A stretch of DNA of 64,000 nucleotides, from contig JAZGUH010000695.1 of the NCBI GenBank assembly GCA_037893225.1, positions 833,210-897,209 of the forward strand, in the 5' to 3' direction. Position 1 is the stretch's first letter; the number at the start of each line of letters is the position of its first letter. This document shows positions 41,101-54,899 of this stretch, in pieces. The stretch is from Hippasteria phrygiana. Taxonomy: Eukaryota; Echinodermata; Asteroidea; Valvatida; Goniasteridae. Under the pieces are notes generated by a model. The model saw only the letters and a program-made list of their open reading frames with translations, searched no databases and was not told the DNA's origin. Made by a program: the position numbers and the translations under genes.

Positions 41101-44100
41101 TTGGCCGGAAAGAAAATAAACATTGCGAGGTTTGAATTTTCTCCACAAGTTTTAACTCTAAGAAGCCGCCGATAATTGCAACATGTAGCGCCAGATCTAA
41201 GCTATCCATACATGTCAAAATTACTAAATTTGGTTGATATTTCATGCAATTATGAATGAGTAAAGCAAGTCCATACCCCAGGGAATTTGACATGCATGGA
41301 GCAATAAATAGACGGTAACATGTACACAGATGTTGGCCGGAAAGTAAATAAACATTGCGAGGTTTGAATTTTCTCCACAAGTTTTAACTCTAAGAAGTCG
41401 CCGATAATTGCAACATGTAGCGCCAGATCTAAGCTATCCATACATGTCAAAATTACTGAATTTGGTTGATATTTCATGCAATTATGAATGAGTAAAGCAA
41501 GTCATACCCTAGGGAATTTGACAGGAATGGAGCAATAAATAGAAGGTAATATACACACAGATGTTGGCCGGAAAGAAAATAAACATTGCGAGGTTTGAAT
41601 TTTCTCCACAAGTTTTAACTCTAAGAAGCCGCCGATAATTGCAACATGTAGCGCCAGATCTAAGCTATCCATACATGTCAAAATTACTGAATTTGGTTGA
41701 TATTTCATGCAATTATGAATGAGTAAAGCAAGTCATACCCCAGGGAATTTGACAGGCATGGAGCAATAAATAGAAGGTAATATGCACACAGATGTTGGCC
41801 GGAAAGAAAATAAACATTGCGAGGTTTGAATTTTCTCCACAAGTTTTAACTCTAAGAAGCCGCCGATAATTGCAACATGTAGCGCCAGATCTAAGCTATC
41901 CATACATGTCAAAATTACTGAATTTGGTTGATATTTCATGCAATTATAAATGAGTAAAGCAAGTCCATACCCCAGGGAATTTGACATGCATGGAGCAATA
42001 AATAGACGGTAACATGTACACAGATGTTGGCCGGAAAGAAAATAAACATTGCGAGGTTTGAATTTTCTCCACAAGTTTTAACTCTAAGAAGCCGCCGATA
42101 ATTGCAACATGTAGCGCCAGATCTAAGCTATCCATACATGTCAAAATTACTGAATTTTGTTGATATTTCATGCAATTATGAATGAGTAAAGCAAGTCATA
42201 CCCTAGGGAATTTGACAGGCATGGAGCAATAAATAGAAGGTAATATGCACACAGATGTTGGCCGGAAAGAAAATAAACATTGCGAGGTTTGAATTTTCTC
42301 CACAAGTTTTAACTCTAAGAAGCCGCCGATAATTGCAACATGTAGCGCCAGATCTAAGCTATCCATACATGTCAAAATTACTGAATTTGGTTGATATTTC
42401 ATGCAATTATGAATGAGTAAAGCAAGTCCATACCCCAGGGAATTTGACATGCATGGAGCAATAAATAGACGGTAACATGTACACAGATGTTGGCCGGAAA
42501 GAAAATAAACATTGCGAGGTTTGAATTTTCTCCAGAAGTTTTAACTCTAAGAAGCCGCCGATAATTGCAACATGTAGCGCCAGATCTAAGCTATCCATAC
42601 ATGTAAAAATTACTGAATTTGGTTGATATTTCATGCAATTATGAATGAGTAAAGCAAGTCCATACCCCAGGGAATTTGACAGGCATGGAGCAATAAATAG
42701 ACGGTAACATGTACACAGATGTTGGCCGGAAAGAAAATAAACATTGCGAGGTTTGAATTTTCTCCACAAGTTTTAACTCTAAGAAGCCGCCGATAATTAC
42801 AACATGTAGCGCCAGATCTAAGCTATCCATACATGTCAAAATTACTGAATTTGGTTGATATTTCATGCAATTATGAATGAGTAAAGCAAGTCATACCCTA
42901 GGGAATTTGACAGGAATGGAGCAATAAATAGAAGGTAATATGCACACAGATGTTGGCCGGAAAGAAAATAAACATTGCGAGGTTTGAATTTTCTCCACAA
43001 GTTTTAACTCTAAGAAGCCGCCGATAATTGCAACATGTAGCGCCAGATCTAAGCTATCCATACATGTCAAAATTACTGAATTTGGTTGATATTTCATGCA
43101 ATTATGAATGAGTAAAGCAAGTCATACCCTAGGGAATTTGACAGGCATGGAGCAATAAATAGAAGGTAATATGCACACAGATGTTGGCCGGAAAGAAAAT
43201 AAACATTGCGAGGTTTGAATTTTCTCCACAAGTTTTAACTCTAAGAAGCCGCCGATAATTGCAACATGTAGCGCCAGATCTAAGCTATTCATACATGTCA
43301 AAATTACTGAATTTGGTTGATATTTCATGCAATTATGAATGAGTAAAGCAAGTCCATACCCCAGGGAATTTGACATGCATGGAGCAATAAATAGACGGTA
43401 ACATGTACACAGATGTTGGCCGGAAAGAAAATAAACATTGCGAGGTTTGAATTTTCTCCACAAGTTTTAACTCTAAGAAGCCGCCGATAATTGCAACATG
43501 TAGCGCCAGATCTAAGCTATCCATACATGTCAAAATTACTGAATTTGGTTGATATTTCATGCAATTATGAATGAGTAAAGCAAGTCATACCCTAGGGAAT
43601 TTGACAGGCATGGAGCAATAAATAGAAGGTAATATGCACACAGATGGTGGCCGGGAAGAAAATAAACATTGCGAGGTTTGAATTTTCTCCAGAAGTTTTA
43701 ACTCTAAGAAGCCGCCGATAATTGCAACATGTAGCGCCAGATCTAAGCTATCCATACATGTCAAAATTACTGAATTTGGTTGATATTTCATGCAATTATG
43801 AATGAGTAAAGCAAGTCCATACCCCAGGGAATTTGACAGGCATGGAGCAATAAATAGACGGTAACATGTACACAGATGTTGGCCGGAAAGAAAATAAACA
43901 TTGCGAGGTTTGAATTTTCTCCACAAGTTTTAACTCTAAGAAGCCGCCGATAATTACAACATGTAGCGCCAGATCTAAGCTATCCATACATGTCAAAATT
44001 ACTGAATTTGGTTGATATTTCATGCAATTATGAATGAGTAAAGCAAGTCATACCCTAGGGAATTTGACAGGAATGGAGCAATAAATAGAAGGTAATATGC

Positions 44101-46590
44101 ACACAGATGTTGGCCGGAAAGAAAATAAACATTGCGAGGTTTGAATTTTCTCCACAAGTTTTAACTCTAAGAAGCCGCCGATAAATGCAACATGTAGCGC
44201 CAGATCTAAGCTATCCATACATGTCACAATTACTGAATTTGGTTGATATTTCATGCAATTATGAATGAGTAAAGCAAGTCATACCCTAGGGAATTTGACA
44301 GGCATGGAGCAATAAATAGAAGGTAATATGCACACAGATGTTGGCCGGAAAGAAAATAAACATTGCGAGGTTTGAATTTTCTCCACAAGTTTTAACTCTA
44401 AGAAGCCGCCGATAATTGCAACATGTAGCGCCAGATCTAAGCTATCCATACATGTCAAAATTACTGAATTTGGTTGATATTTCATGCAATTATGAATGAG
44501 TAAAGCAAGTCCATACCCCAGGGAATTTGACATGCATGGAGCAATAAATAGACGGTAACATGTACACAGATGTTGGCCGGAAAGAAAATAAACATTGCGA
44601 GGTTTGAATTTTCTCCACAAGTTTTAACTCTAAGAAGCCGCCGATAATTGCAACATGTAGCGCCAGATCTAAGCTATCCATACATGTCAAAATTACTGAA
44701 TTTGGTTGATATTTCATGCAATTATGAATGAGTAAAGCAAGTCATACCCCAGGGAATTTGACAGGCATGGAGCAATAAATAGAAGGTAATATGCACACAG
44801 ATGTTGGCCGGAAAGAAAATAAACATTGCGAGGTTTGAATTTTCTCCACAAGTTTTAACTCTAAGAAGCCGCCGATAATTGCAACATGTAGCGCCAGATC
44901 TAAGCTATCCATACATGTCAAAATTACTGAATTTGGTTGATATTTCATGCAATTATGAATGAGTAAAGCAAGTCCATACCCCAGGGAATTTGACAGGCAT
45001 GGAGCAATAAATAGAAGGTAATATGCACACAGATGTTGGCCGGAAAGAAAATAAACATTGCGAGGTTTGAATTTTCTCCACAAGTTTTAACTCTAAGAAG
45101 CCGCCGATAATTGCAACATGTAGCGCCAGATCTAAGCTATCCATACATGTCAAAATTACTGAATTTGGTTGATATTTCATGCAATTATGAATGAGTAAAG
45201 CAAGTCATACCCTAGGGAATTTGACAGGCATGGAGCAATAAATAGAAGGTAATATGCACACAGATGTTGGCCGGAAAGAAAATAAACATTGCGAGGTTTG
45301 AATTTTCTCCACAAGTTTTAACTCTAAGAAGCCGCTGATAATTGCAACATGTAGCGCCAGATCTAAGCTATCCATACATGTCAAAATTACTGAATTTGGT
45401 TGATATTTCATGCAATTATGAATGAGTAAAGCAAGTCCATACCCCAGGGAATTTGACATGCATGGAGCAATAAATAGACGGTAACATGTACACAGATGTT
45501 GGCCGGAAAGAAAATAAACATTGCGAGGTTTGAATTTTCTCCACAAGTTTTAACTCTAAGAAGCCGCCGATAATTGCAACATGTAGCGCCAGATCTAAGC
45601 TATCCATACATGTCAAAATTACTGAATTTGGTTGATATTTCATGCAATTATGAATGAGTAAAGCAAGTCATACCCTAGGGAATTTGACAGGCATGGAGCA
45701 ATAAATAGAAGGTAATATGCACACAGATGTTGGCCGGAAAGAAAATAAACATTGCGAGGTTTGAATTTTCTCCACAAGTTTTAACTCTAAGAAGCCGCCG
45801 ATAATTGCAACATGTAGCGCCAGATCTAAGCTATCCATACATGTCAAAATTACTGAATTTGGTTTATATTTCATGCAATTATGAATGAGTAAAGCAAGTC
45901 ATACCCCAGGGAATTTGACAGGCATGGAGCAATAAATAGACGGTAACATGTACACAGATGTTGGCCGGAAAGAAAATAAACATTGCGAGGTTTGAATTTT
46001 CTCCACAAGTTTTAACTCTAAGAAGCCGCCGATAATTGCAACATGTAGCGCCAGATCTAAGCTATCCATACATGTCAAAATTACTAAATTTGGTTGATAT
46101 TTCATGCAATTATGAATGAGTAAAGCAAGTCCATACCCCAGGGAATTTGACATGCATGGAGCAATAAATAGACGGTAACATGTACACAGATGTTGGCCGG
46201 AAAGTAAATAAACATTGCGAGGTTTGAATTTTCTCCACAAGTTTTAACTCTAAGAAGTCGCCGATAATTGCAACATGTAGCGCCAGATCTAAGCTATCCA
46301 TACATGTCAAAATTACTGAATTTGGTTGATATTTCATGCAATTATGAATGAGTAAAGCAAGTCATACCCTAGGGAATTTGACAGGAATGGAGCAATAAAT
46401 AGAAGGTAATATACACACAGATGTTGGCCGGAAAGAAAATAAACATTGCGAGGTTTGAATTTTCTCCACAAGTTTTAACTCTAAGAAGCCGCCGATAATT
46501 GCAACATGTAGCGCCAGATCTAAGCTATCCATACATGTCAAAATTACTGAATTTGGTTGATATTTCATGCAATTATGAATGAGTAAAGCA
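36891..46590. repeat. Tandem duplication of a 21-monomer, 4860-bp unit
   Basis: The copies are about 36891-41730 and 41751-46590. The unit has 12 short and 9 long monomers. Every rare marker I checked recurs exactly 4860 bp later: TGTAAAAATTAC (37744, 42604), AAGCTATTCATAC (38425, 43285), GATAAATGCAAC (39323, 44183), CACAATTAC (39366, 44226), TTACTAAATTTGG (41225, 46085), AAGAAGTCGCC (41398, 46258) and ATATACACAC (41551, 46411). I found no difference inside the copies. It is the cleanest large duplication in the window. Confidence 0.92.
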
Positions 46591-49402
46591 AGTCCATACC
46601 CCAGGGAATTTGACATGCATGGAGCAATAAATAGACGGTAACATGTACACAGATGTTGGCCGGAAAGAAAATAAACATTGCGAGGTTTGAATTTTCTCCA
46701 CAAGTTTTAACTCTAAGAAGTCGCCGATAATTGCAACATGTAGCGCCAGATCTAAGCTATCCATACATGTCAAAATTACTGAATTTGGTTGATATTTCAT
46801 GCAATTATGAATGAGTAAAGCAAGTCCATACCCCAGGGAATTTGACATGCATGGAGCAATAAATAGACGGTAACATGTACACAGATGTTGGCCGGAAAGA
46901 AAATAAACATTGCGAGGTTTGAATTTTCTCCACAAGTTTTAACTCTAAGAAGCCGCCGATAATTGCAACATGTAGCGCCAGATCTAAGCTATCCATACAT
47001 GTCAAAATTACTGAATTTGGTTGATATTTCATGCAATTATGAATGAGTAAAGCACGTCATACCCCAGGGAATTTGACAGGCATGGAGCAATAAATAGAAG
47101 GTAATATGCACACAGATGTTGGCCGGAAAGAAAATAAACATTGCGAGGTTTGAATTTTCTCCACAAGTTTTAACTCTAAGAAGCCGCCGATAATTGCAAC
47201 ATGTAGCGCCAGATCTAAGCTATCCATACATGTCAAAATTACTGAATTTGGTTGATATTTCATGCAATTATGAATGAGTAAAGCAAGTCCATACCCCAGG
47301 GAATTTGACAGGCATGGAGCAATAAATAGAAGGTAATATGCACACAGATGTTGGCCGGAAAGAAAATAAACATTGCGAGGTTTGAATTTTCTCCACAAGT
47401 TTTAACTCTAAGAAGCCGCCGATAATTGCAACATGTAGCGCCAGATCTAAGCTATCCATACATGTCAAAATTACTGAATTTGGTTGATATTTCATGCAAT
47501 TATGAATGAGTAAAGCAAGTCATACCCTAGGGAATTTGACAGGCATGGAGCAATAAATAGACGGTAACATGTACACAGATGTTGGCCGGAAAGAAAATAA
47601 ACATTGCGAGGTTTGAATTTTCTCCACAAGTTTTAACTCTAAGAAGCCGCCGATAATTGCAACATGTAGCGCCAGATCTAAGCTATCCATACATGTCAAA
47701 ATTACTAAATTTGGTTGATATTTCATGCAATTATGAATGAGTAAAGCAAGTCCATACCCCAGGGAATTTGACATGCATGGAGCAATAAATAGACGGTAAC
47801 ATGTACACAGATGTTGGCCGGAAAGTAAATAAACATTGCGAGGTTTGAATTTTCTCCACAAGTTTTAACTCTAAGAAGCCGCCGATAATTGCAACATGTA
47901 GCGCCAGATCTAAGCTATCCATACATGTCAAAATTACTGAATTTGGTTGATATTTCATGCAATTATGAATGAGTAAAGCAAGTCATACCCTAGGGAATTT
48001 GACAGGCATGGAGCAATAAATAGAAAGTAACATGTACACAGATGTTGGCCGGAAAGAAAATAAACATTGCGAGGTTTGAATTTTCTCCACAAGTTTTAAC
48101 TCTAAGAAGTCGCCGATAATTGCAACATGTAGCGCCAGATCTAAGCTATCCATACATGTCAAAATTACTGAATTTGGTTGATATTTCATGCAATTATGAA
48201 TGAGTAAAGCAAGTCATACCCTAGGGAATTTGACAGGAATGGAGCAATAAATAGAAGGTAATATACACACAGATGTTGGCCGGAAAGAAAATAAACATTG
48301 CGAGGTTTGAATTTTCTCCACAAGTTTTAACTCTAAGAAGCCGCCGATAATTGCAACATGTAGCGCCAGATCTAAGCTATCCATACATGTCAAAATTACT
48401 GAATTTGGTTGATATTTCATGCAATTATGAATGAGTAAAGCAAGTCCATACCCCAGGGAATTTGACATGCATGGAGCAATAAATAGACGGTAACATGTAC
48501 ACAGATGTTGGCCGGAAAGAAAATAAACATTGCGAGGTTTGAATTTTCTCCACAAGTTTTAACTCTAAGAAGTCGCCGATAATTGCAACATGTAGCGCCA
48601 GATCTAAGCTATCCATACATGTCAAAATTACTGAATTTGGTTGATATTTCATGCAATTATGAATGAGTAAAGCAAGTCCATACCCCAGGGAATTTGACAT
48701 GCATGGAGCAATAAATAGACGGTAACATGTACACAGATGTTGGCCGGAAAGAAAATAAACATTGCGAGGTTTGAATTTTCTCCACAAGTTTTAACTCTAA
48801 GAAGCCGCCGATAATTGCAACATGTAGCGCCAGATCTAAGCTATCCATACATGTCAAAATTACTGAATTTGGTTGATATTTCATGCAATTATGAATGAGT
48901 AAAGCACGTCATACCCCAGGGAATTTGACAGGCATGGAGCAATAAATAGAAGGTAATATGCACACAGATGTTGGCCGGAAAGAAAATAAACATTGCGAGG
49001 TTTGAATTTTCTCCACAAGTTTTAACTCTAAGAAGCCGCCGATAATTGCAACATGTAGCGCCAGATCTAAGCTATCCATACATGTCAAAATTACTGAATT
49101 TGGTTGATATTTCATGCAATTATGAATGAGTAAAGCAAGTCCATACCCCAGGGAATTTGACAGGCATGGAGCAATAAATAGAAGGTAATATGCACACAGA
49201 TGTTGGCCGGAAAGAAAATAAACATTGCGAGGTTTGAATTTTCTCCACAAGTTTTAACTCTAAGAAGCCGCCGATAATTGCAACATGTAGCGCCAGATCT
49301 AAGCTATCCATACATGTCAAAATTACTGAATTTGGTTGATATTTCATGCAATTATGAATGAGTAAAGCAAGTCATACCCTAGGGAATTTGACAGGCATGG
49401 AG
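46210..49402. repeat. Tandem duplication of an 8-monomer, 1852-bp unit
   Basis: About 46210-47550 matches 48062-49402. Shared rare markers are AAGAAGTCGCC, GACAGGAATGG with ATATACACAC, and AAGCACGTC (near 47055 and 48907), found nowhere else. The monomer preceding the second match (47959-48189) is a chimera with AGAAAGTAAC joined to CATGTACAC. Eight is not a multiple of three, so this event moved the trimer register. Confidence 0.85.
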
Positions 49403-52123
49403 CAATAAATAGAAGGTAATATGCACACAGATGTTGGCCGGAAAGAAAATAAACATTGCGAGGTTTGAATTTTCTCCACAAGTTTTAACTCTAAGAAGCC
49501 GCTGATAATTGCAACATGTAGCGCCAGATCTAAGCTATCCATACATGTCAAAATTACTGAATTTGGTTGATATTTCATGCAATTATGAATGAGTAAAGCA
49601 AGTCCATACCCCAGGGAATTTGACATGCATGGAGCAATAAATAGACGGTAACATGTACACAGATGTTGGCCGGAAAGAAAATAAACATTGCGAGGTTTGA
49701 ATTTTCTCCACAAGTTTTAACTCTAAGAAGCCGCCGATAATTGCAACATGTAGCGCCAGATCTAAGCTATCCATACATGTCAAAATTACTGAATTTGGTT
49801 GATATTTCATGCAATTATGAATGAGTAAAGCAAGTCATACCCTAGGGAATTTGACAGGCATGGAGCAATAAATAGAAGGTAATATGCACACAGATGGTGG
49901 CCGGGAAGAAAATAAACATTGCGAGGTTTGAATTTTCTCCACAAGTGTTAACTCTAAGAAGCCGCCGATAATTGCAACATGTAGCGCCAGATCTAAGCTA
50001 TCCATACATGTCAAAATTACTGAATTTGGTTTATATTTCATGCAATTATGAATGAGTAAAGCAAGTCATACCCCAGGGAATTTGACAGGCATGGAGCAAT
50101 AAATAGACGGTAACATGTACACAGATGTTGGCCGGAAAGAAAATAAACATTGCGAGGTTTGAATTTTCTCCACAAGTTTTAACTCTAAGAAGCCGCCGAT
50201 AATTGCAACATGTAGCGCCAGATCTAAGCTATCCATACATGTCAAAATTACTAAATTTGGTTGATATTTCATGCAATTATGAATGAGTAAAGCAAGTCCA
50301 TACCCCAGGGAATTTGACATGCATGGAGCAATAAATAGACGGTAACATGTACACAGATGTTGGCCGGAAAGTAAATAAACATTGCGAGGTTTGAATTTTC
50401 TCCACAAGTTTTAACTCTAAGAAGCCGCCGATAATTGCAACATGTAGCGCCAGATCTAAGCTATCCATACATGTCAAAATTACTGAATTTGGTTGATATT
50501 TCATGCAATTATGAATGAGTAAAGCAAGTCATACCCTAGGGAATTTGACAGGCATGGAGCAATAAATAGAAAGTAATATGCACACAGATGTTGGCCGGAA
50601 AGAAAATAAACATTGCGAGGTTTGAATTTTCTCCACAAGTTTTAACTCTAAGAAGCCGCCGATAATTGCAACATGTAGCGCCAGATCTAAGCTATCCATA
50701 CATGTCAAAATTACTGAATTTGGTTGATATTTCATGCAATTATGAATGAGTAAAGCAAGTCATACCCTAGGGAATTTGACAGGCATGGAGCAATAAATAG
50801 AAGGTAATATGCACACAGATGTTGGCCGGAAAGAAAATAAACATTGCGAGGTTTGAATTTTCTCCACAAGTTTTAACTCTAAGAAGCCGCTGATAATTGC
50901 AACATGTAGCGCCAGATCTAAGCTATCCATACATGTCAAAATTACTGAATTTGGTTGATATTTCATGCAATTATGAATGAGTAAAGCAAGTCCATACCCC
51001 AGGGAATTTGACATGCATGGAGCAATAAATAGACGGTAACATGTACACAGATGTTGGCCGGAAAGAAAATAAACATTGCGAGGTTTGAATTTTCTCCACA
51101 AGTTTTAACTCTAAGAAGCCGCCGATAATTGCAACATGTAGCGCCAGATCTAAGCTATCCATACATGTCAAAATTACTGAATTTGGTTGATATTTCATGC
51201 AATTATGAATGAGTAAAGCAAGTCATACCCTAGGGAATTTGACAGGCATGGAGCAATAAATAGAAGGTAATATGCACACAGATGGTGGCCGGGAAGAAAA
51301 TAAACATTGCGAGGTTTGAATTTTCTCCACAAGTGTTAACTCTAAGAAGCCGCCGATAATTGCAACATGTAGCGCCAGATCTAAGCTATCCATACATGTC
51401 AAAATTACTGAATTTGGTTTATATTTCATGCAATTATGAATGAGTAAAGCAAGTCATACCCCAGGGAATTTGACAGGCATGGAGCAATAAATAGACGGTA
51501 ACATGTACACAGATGTTGGCCGGAAAGAAAATAAACATTGCGAGGTTTGAATTTTCTCCACAAGTTTTAACTCTAAGAAGCCGCCGATAATTGCAACATG
51601 TAGCGCCAGATCTAAGCTATCCATACATGTCAAAATTACTAAATTTGGTTGATATTTCATGCAATTATGAATGAGTAAAGCAAGTCCATACCCCAGGGAA
51701 TTTGACATGCATGGAGCAATAAATAGACGGTAACATGTACACAGATGTTGGCCGGAAAGTAAATAAACATTGCGAGGTTTGAATTTTCTCCACAAGTTTT
51801 AACTCTAAGAAGCCGCCGATAATTGCAACATGTAGCGCCAGATCTAAGCTATCCATACATGTCAAAATTACTGAATTTGGTTGATATTTCATGCAATTAT
51901 GAATGAGTAAAGCAAGTCATACCCTAGGGAATTTGACAGGCATGGAGCAATAAATAGAAAGTAATATGCACACAGATGTTGGCCGGAAAGAAAATAAACA
52001 TTGCGAGGTTTGAATTTTCTCCACAAGTTTTAACTCTAAGAAGCCGCCGATAATTGCAACATGTAGCGCCAGATCTAAGCTATCCATACATGTCAAAATT
52101 ACTGAATTTGGTTGATATTTCAT
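49348..52123. repeat. Tandem duplication of a 1388-bp hexamer (A-B-E-G-Bt-D)
   Basis: The copies are 49348-50735 and 50736-52123. The order is A with GCCGCTGAT, B, E, G with TTACTAAATTTGG, Bt, D. All diagnostic sites agree, and the copies abut without a gap. 2776 bp equals exactly two units. Confidence 0.9.
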
Positions 52124-54899
52124 GCAATTATGAATGAGTAAAGCAAGTCATACCCTAGGGAATTTGACAGGAATGGAGCAATAAATAGAAGGTAATATGC
52201 ACACAGATGTTGGCCGGAAAGAAAATAAACATTGCGAGGTTTGAATTTTCTCCACAAGTTTTAACTCTAAGAAGCCGCCGATAATTGCAACATGTAGCGC
52301 CAGATCTAAGCTATCCATACATGTCAAAATTACTGAATTTGGTTGATATTTCATGCAATTATGAATGAGTAAAGCAAGTCATACCCTAGGGAATTTGACA
52401 GGCATGGAGCAATAAATAGAAGGTAATATGCACACAGATGTTGGCCGGAAAGAAAATAAACATTGCGAGGTTTGAATTTTCTCCACAAGTTTTAACTCTA
52501 AGAAGCCGCCGATAATTGCAACATGTAGCGCCAGATCTAAGCTATCCATACATGTCAAAATTACTGAATTTGGTTGATATTTCATGCAATTATGAATGAG
52601 TAAAGCAAGTCCATACCCCAGGGAATTTGACATGCATGGAGCAATAAATAGACGGTAACATGTACACAGATGTTGGCCGGAAAGAAAATAAACATTGCGA
52701 GGTTTGAATTTTCTCCACAAGTTTTAACTCTAAGAAGTCGCCGATAATTGCAACATGTAGCGCCAGATCTAAGCTATCCATACATGTCAAAATTACTGAA
52801 TTTGGTTGATATTTCATGCAATTATGAATGAGTAAAGCAAGTCATACCCTAGGGAATTTGACAGGCATGGAGCAATAAATAGAAGGTAATATGCACACAG
52901 ATGGTGGCCGGGAAGAAAATAAACATTGCGAGGTTTGAATTTTCTCCAGAAGTTTTAACTCTAAGAAGCCGCCGATAATTGCAACATGTAGCGCCAGATC
53001 TAAGCTATCCATACATGTCAAAATTACTGAATTTGGTTGATATTTCATGCAATTATGAATGAGTAAAGCAAGTCCATACCCCAGGGAATTTGACAGGCAT
53101 GGAGCAATAAATAGACGGTAACATGTACACAGATGTTGGCCGGAAAGAAAATAAACATTGCGAGGTTTGAATTTTCTCCACAAGTTTTAACTCTAAGAAG
53201 CCGCCGATAATTACAACATGTAGCGCCAGATCTAAGCTATCCATACATGTCAAAATTACTGAATTTGGTTGATATTTCATGCAATTATGAATGAGTAAAG
53301 CAAGTCATACCCTAGGGAATTTGACAGGAATGGAGCAATAAATAGAAGGTAATATGCACACAGATGTTGGCCGGAAAGAAAATAAACATTGCGAGGTTTG
53401 AATTTTCTCCACAAGTTTTAACTCTAAGAAGCCGCCGATAATTGCAACATGTAGCGCCAGATCTAAGCTATCCATACATGTCACAATTACTGAATTTGGT
53501 TGATATTTCATGCAATTATGAATGAGTAAAGCAAGTCATACCCTAGGGAATTTGACAGGAATGGAGCAATAAATAGAAGGTAATATGCACACAGATGTTG
53601 GCCGGAAAGAAAATAAACATTGCGAGGTTTGAATTTTCTCCACAAGTTTTAACTCTAAGAAGCCGCCGATAATTGCAACATGTAGCGCCAGATCTAAGCT
53701 ATCCATACATGTCAAAATTACTGAATTTGGTTGATATTTCATGCAATTATGAATGAGTAAAGCAAGTCATACCCTAGGGAATTTGACAGGCATGGAGCAA
53801 TAAATAGAAGGTAATATGCACACAGATGTTGGCCGGAAAGAAAATAAACATTGCGAGGTTTGAATTTTCTCCACAAGTTTTAACTCTAAGAAGCCGCCGA
53901 TAATTGCAACATGTAGCGCCAGATCTAAGCTATCCATACATGTCAAAATTACTGAATTTGGTTGATATTTCATGCAATTATGAATGAGTAAAGCAAGTCC
54001 ATACCCCAGGGAATTTGACATGCATGGAGCAATAAATAGACGGTAACATGTACACAGATGTTGGCCGGAAAGAAAATAAACATTGCGAGGTTTGAATTTT
54101 CTCCACAAGTTTTAACTCTAAGAAGTCGCCGATAATTGCAACATGTAGCGCCAGATCTAAGCTATCCATACATGTCAAAATTACTGAATTTGGTTGATAT
54201 TTCATGCAATTATGAATGAGTAAAGCAAGTCATACCCTAGGGAATTTGACAGGCATGGAGCAATAAATAGAAGGTAATATGCACACAGATGGTGGCCGGG
54301 AAGAAAATAAACATTGCGAGGTTTGAATTTTCTCCAGAAGTTTTAACTCTAAGAAGCCGCCGATAATTGCAACATGTAGCGCCAGATCTAAGCTATCCAT
54401 ACATGTCAAAATTACTGAATTTGGTTGATATTTCATGCAATTATGAATGAGTAAAGCAAGTCCATACCCCAGGGAATTTGACAGGCATGGAGCAATAAAT
54501 AGACGGTAACATGTACACAGATGTTGGCCGGAAAGAAAATAAACATTGCGAGGTTTGAATTTTCTCCACAAGTTTTAACTCTAAGAAGCCGCCGATAATT
54601 ACAACATGTAGCGCCAGATCTAAGCTATCCATACATGTCAAAATTACTGAATTTGGTTGATATTTCATGCAATTATGAATGAGTAAAGCAAGTCATACCC
54701 TAGGGAATTTGACAGGAATGGAGCAATAAATAGAAGGTAATATGCACACAGATGTTGGCCGGAAAGAAAATAAACATTGCGAGGTTTGAATTTTCTCCAC
54801 AAGTTTTAACTCTAAGAAGCCGCCGATAATTGCAACATGTAGCGCCAGATCTAAGCTATCCATACATGTCACAATTACTGAATTTGGTTGATATTTCAT
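52124..54899. repeat. Tandem duplication of a second 1388-bp hexamer of different composition
   Basis: The copies are 52124-53511 and 53512-54899. The order is A with GACAGGAATGG, A, B with AAGAAGTCGCC, an A/E-like unit (GGTGGCCGGGAAG with CAGAAGTTTTAAC), a 232-bp unit with GACAGGCATGG and ATTACAAC, then A with GACAGGAATGG and CACAATTAC. This pair begins exactly where the previous hexamer pair ends and has the same length. Confidence 0.9.
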
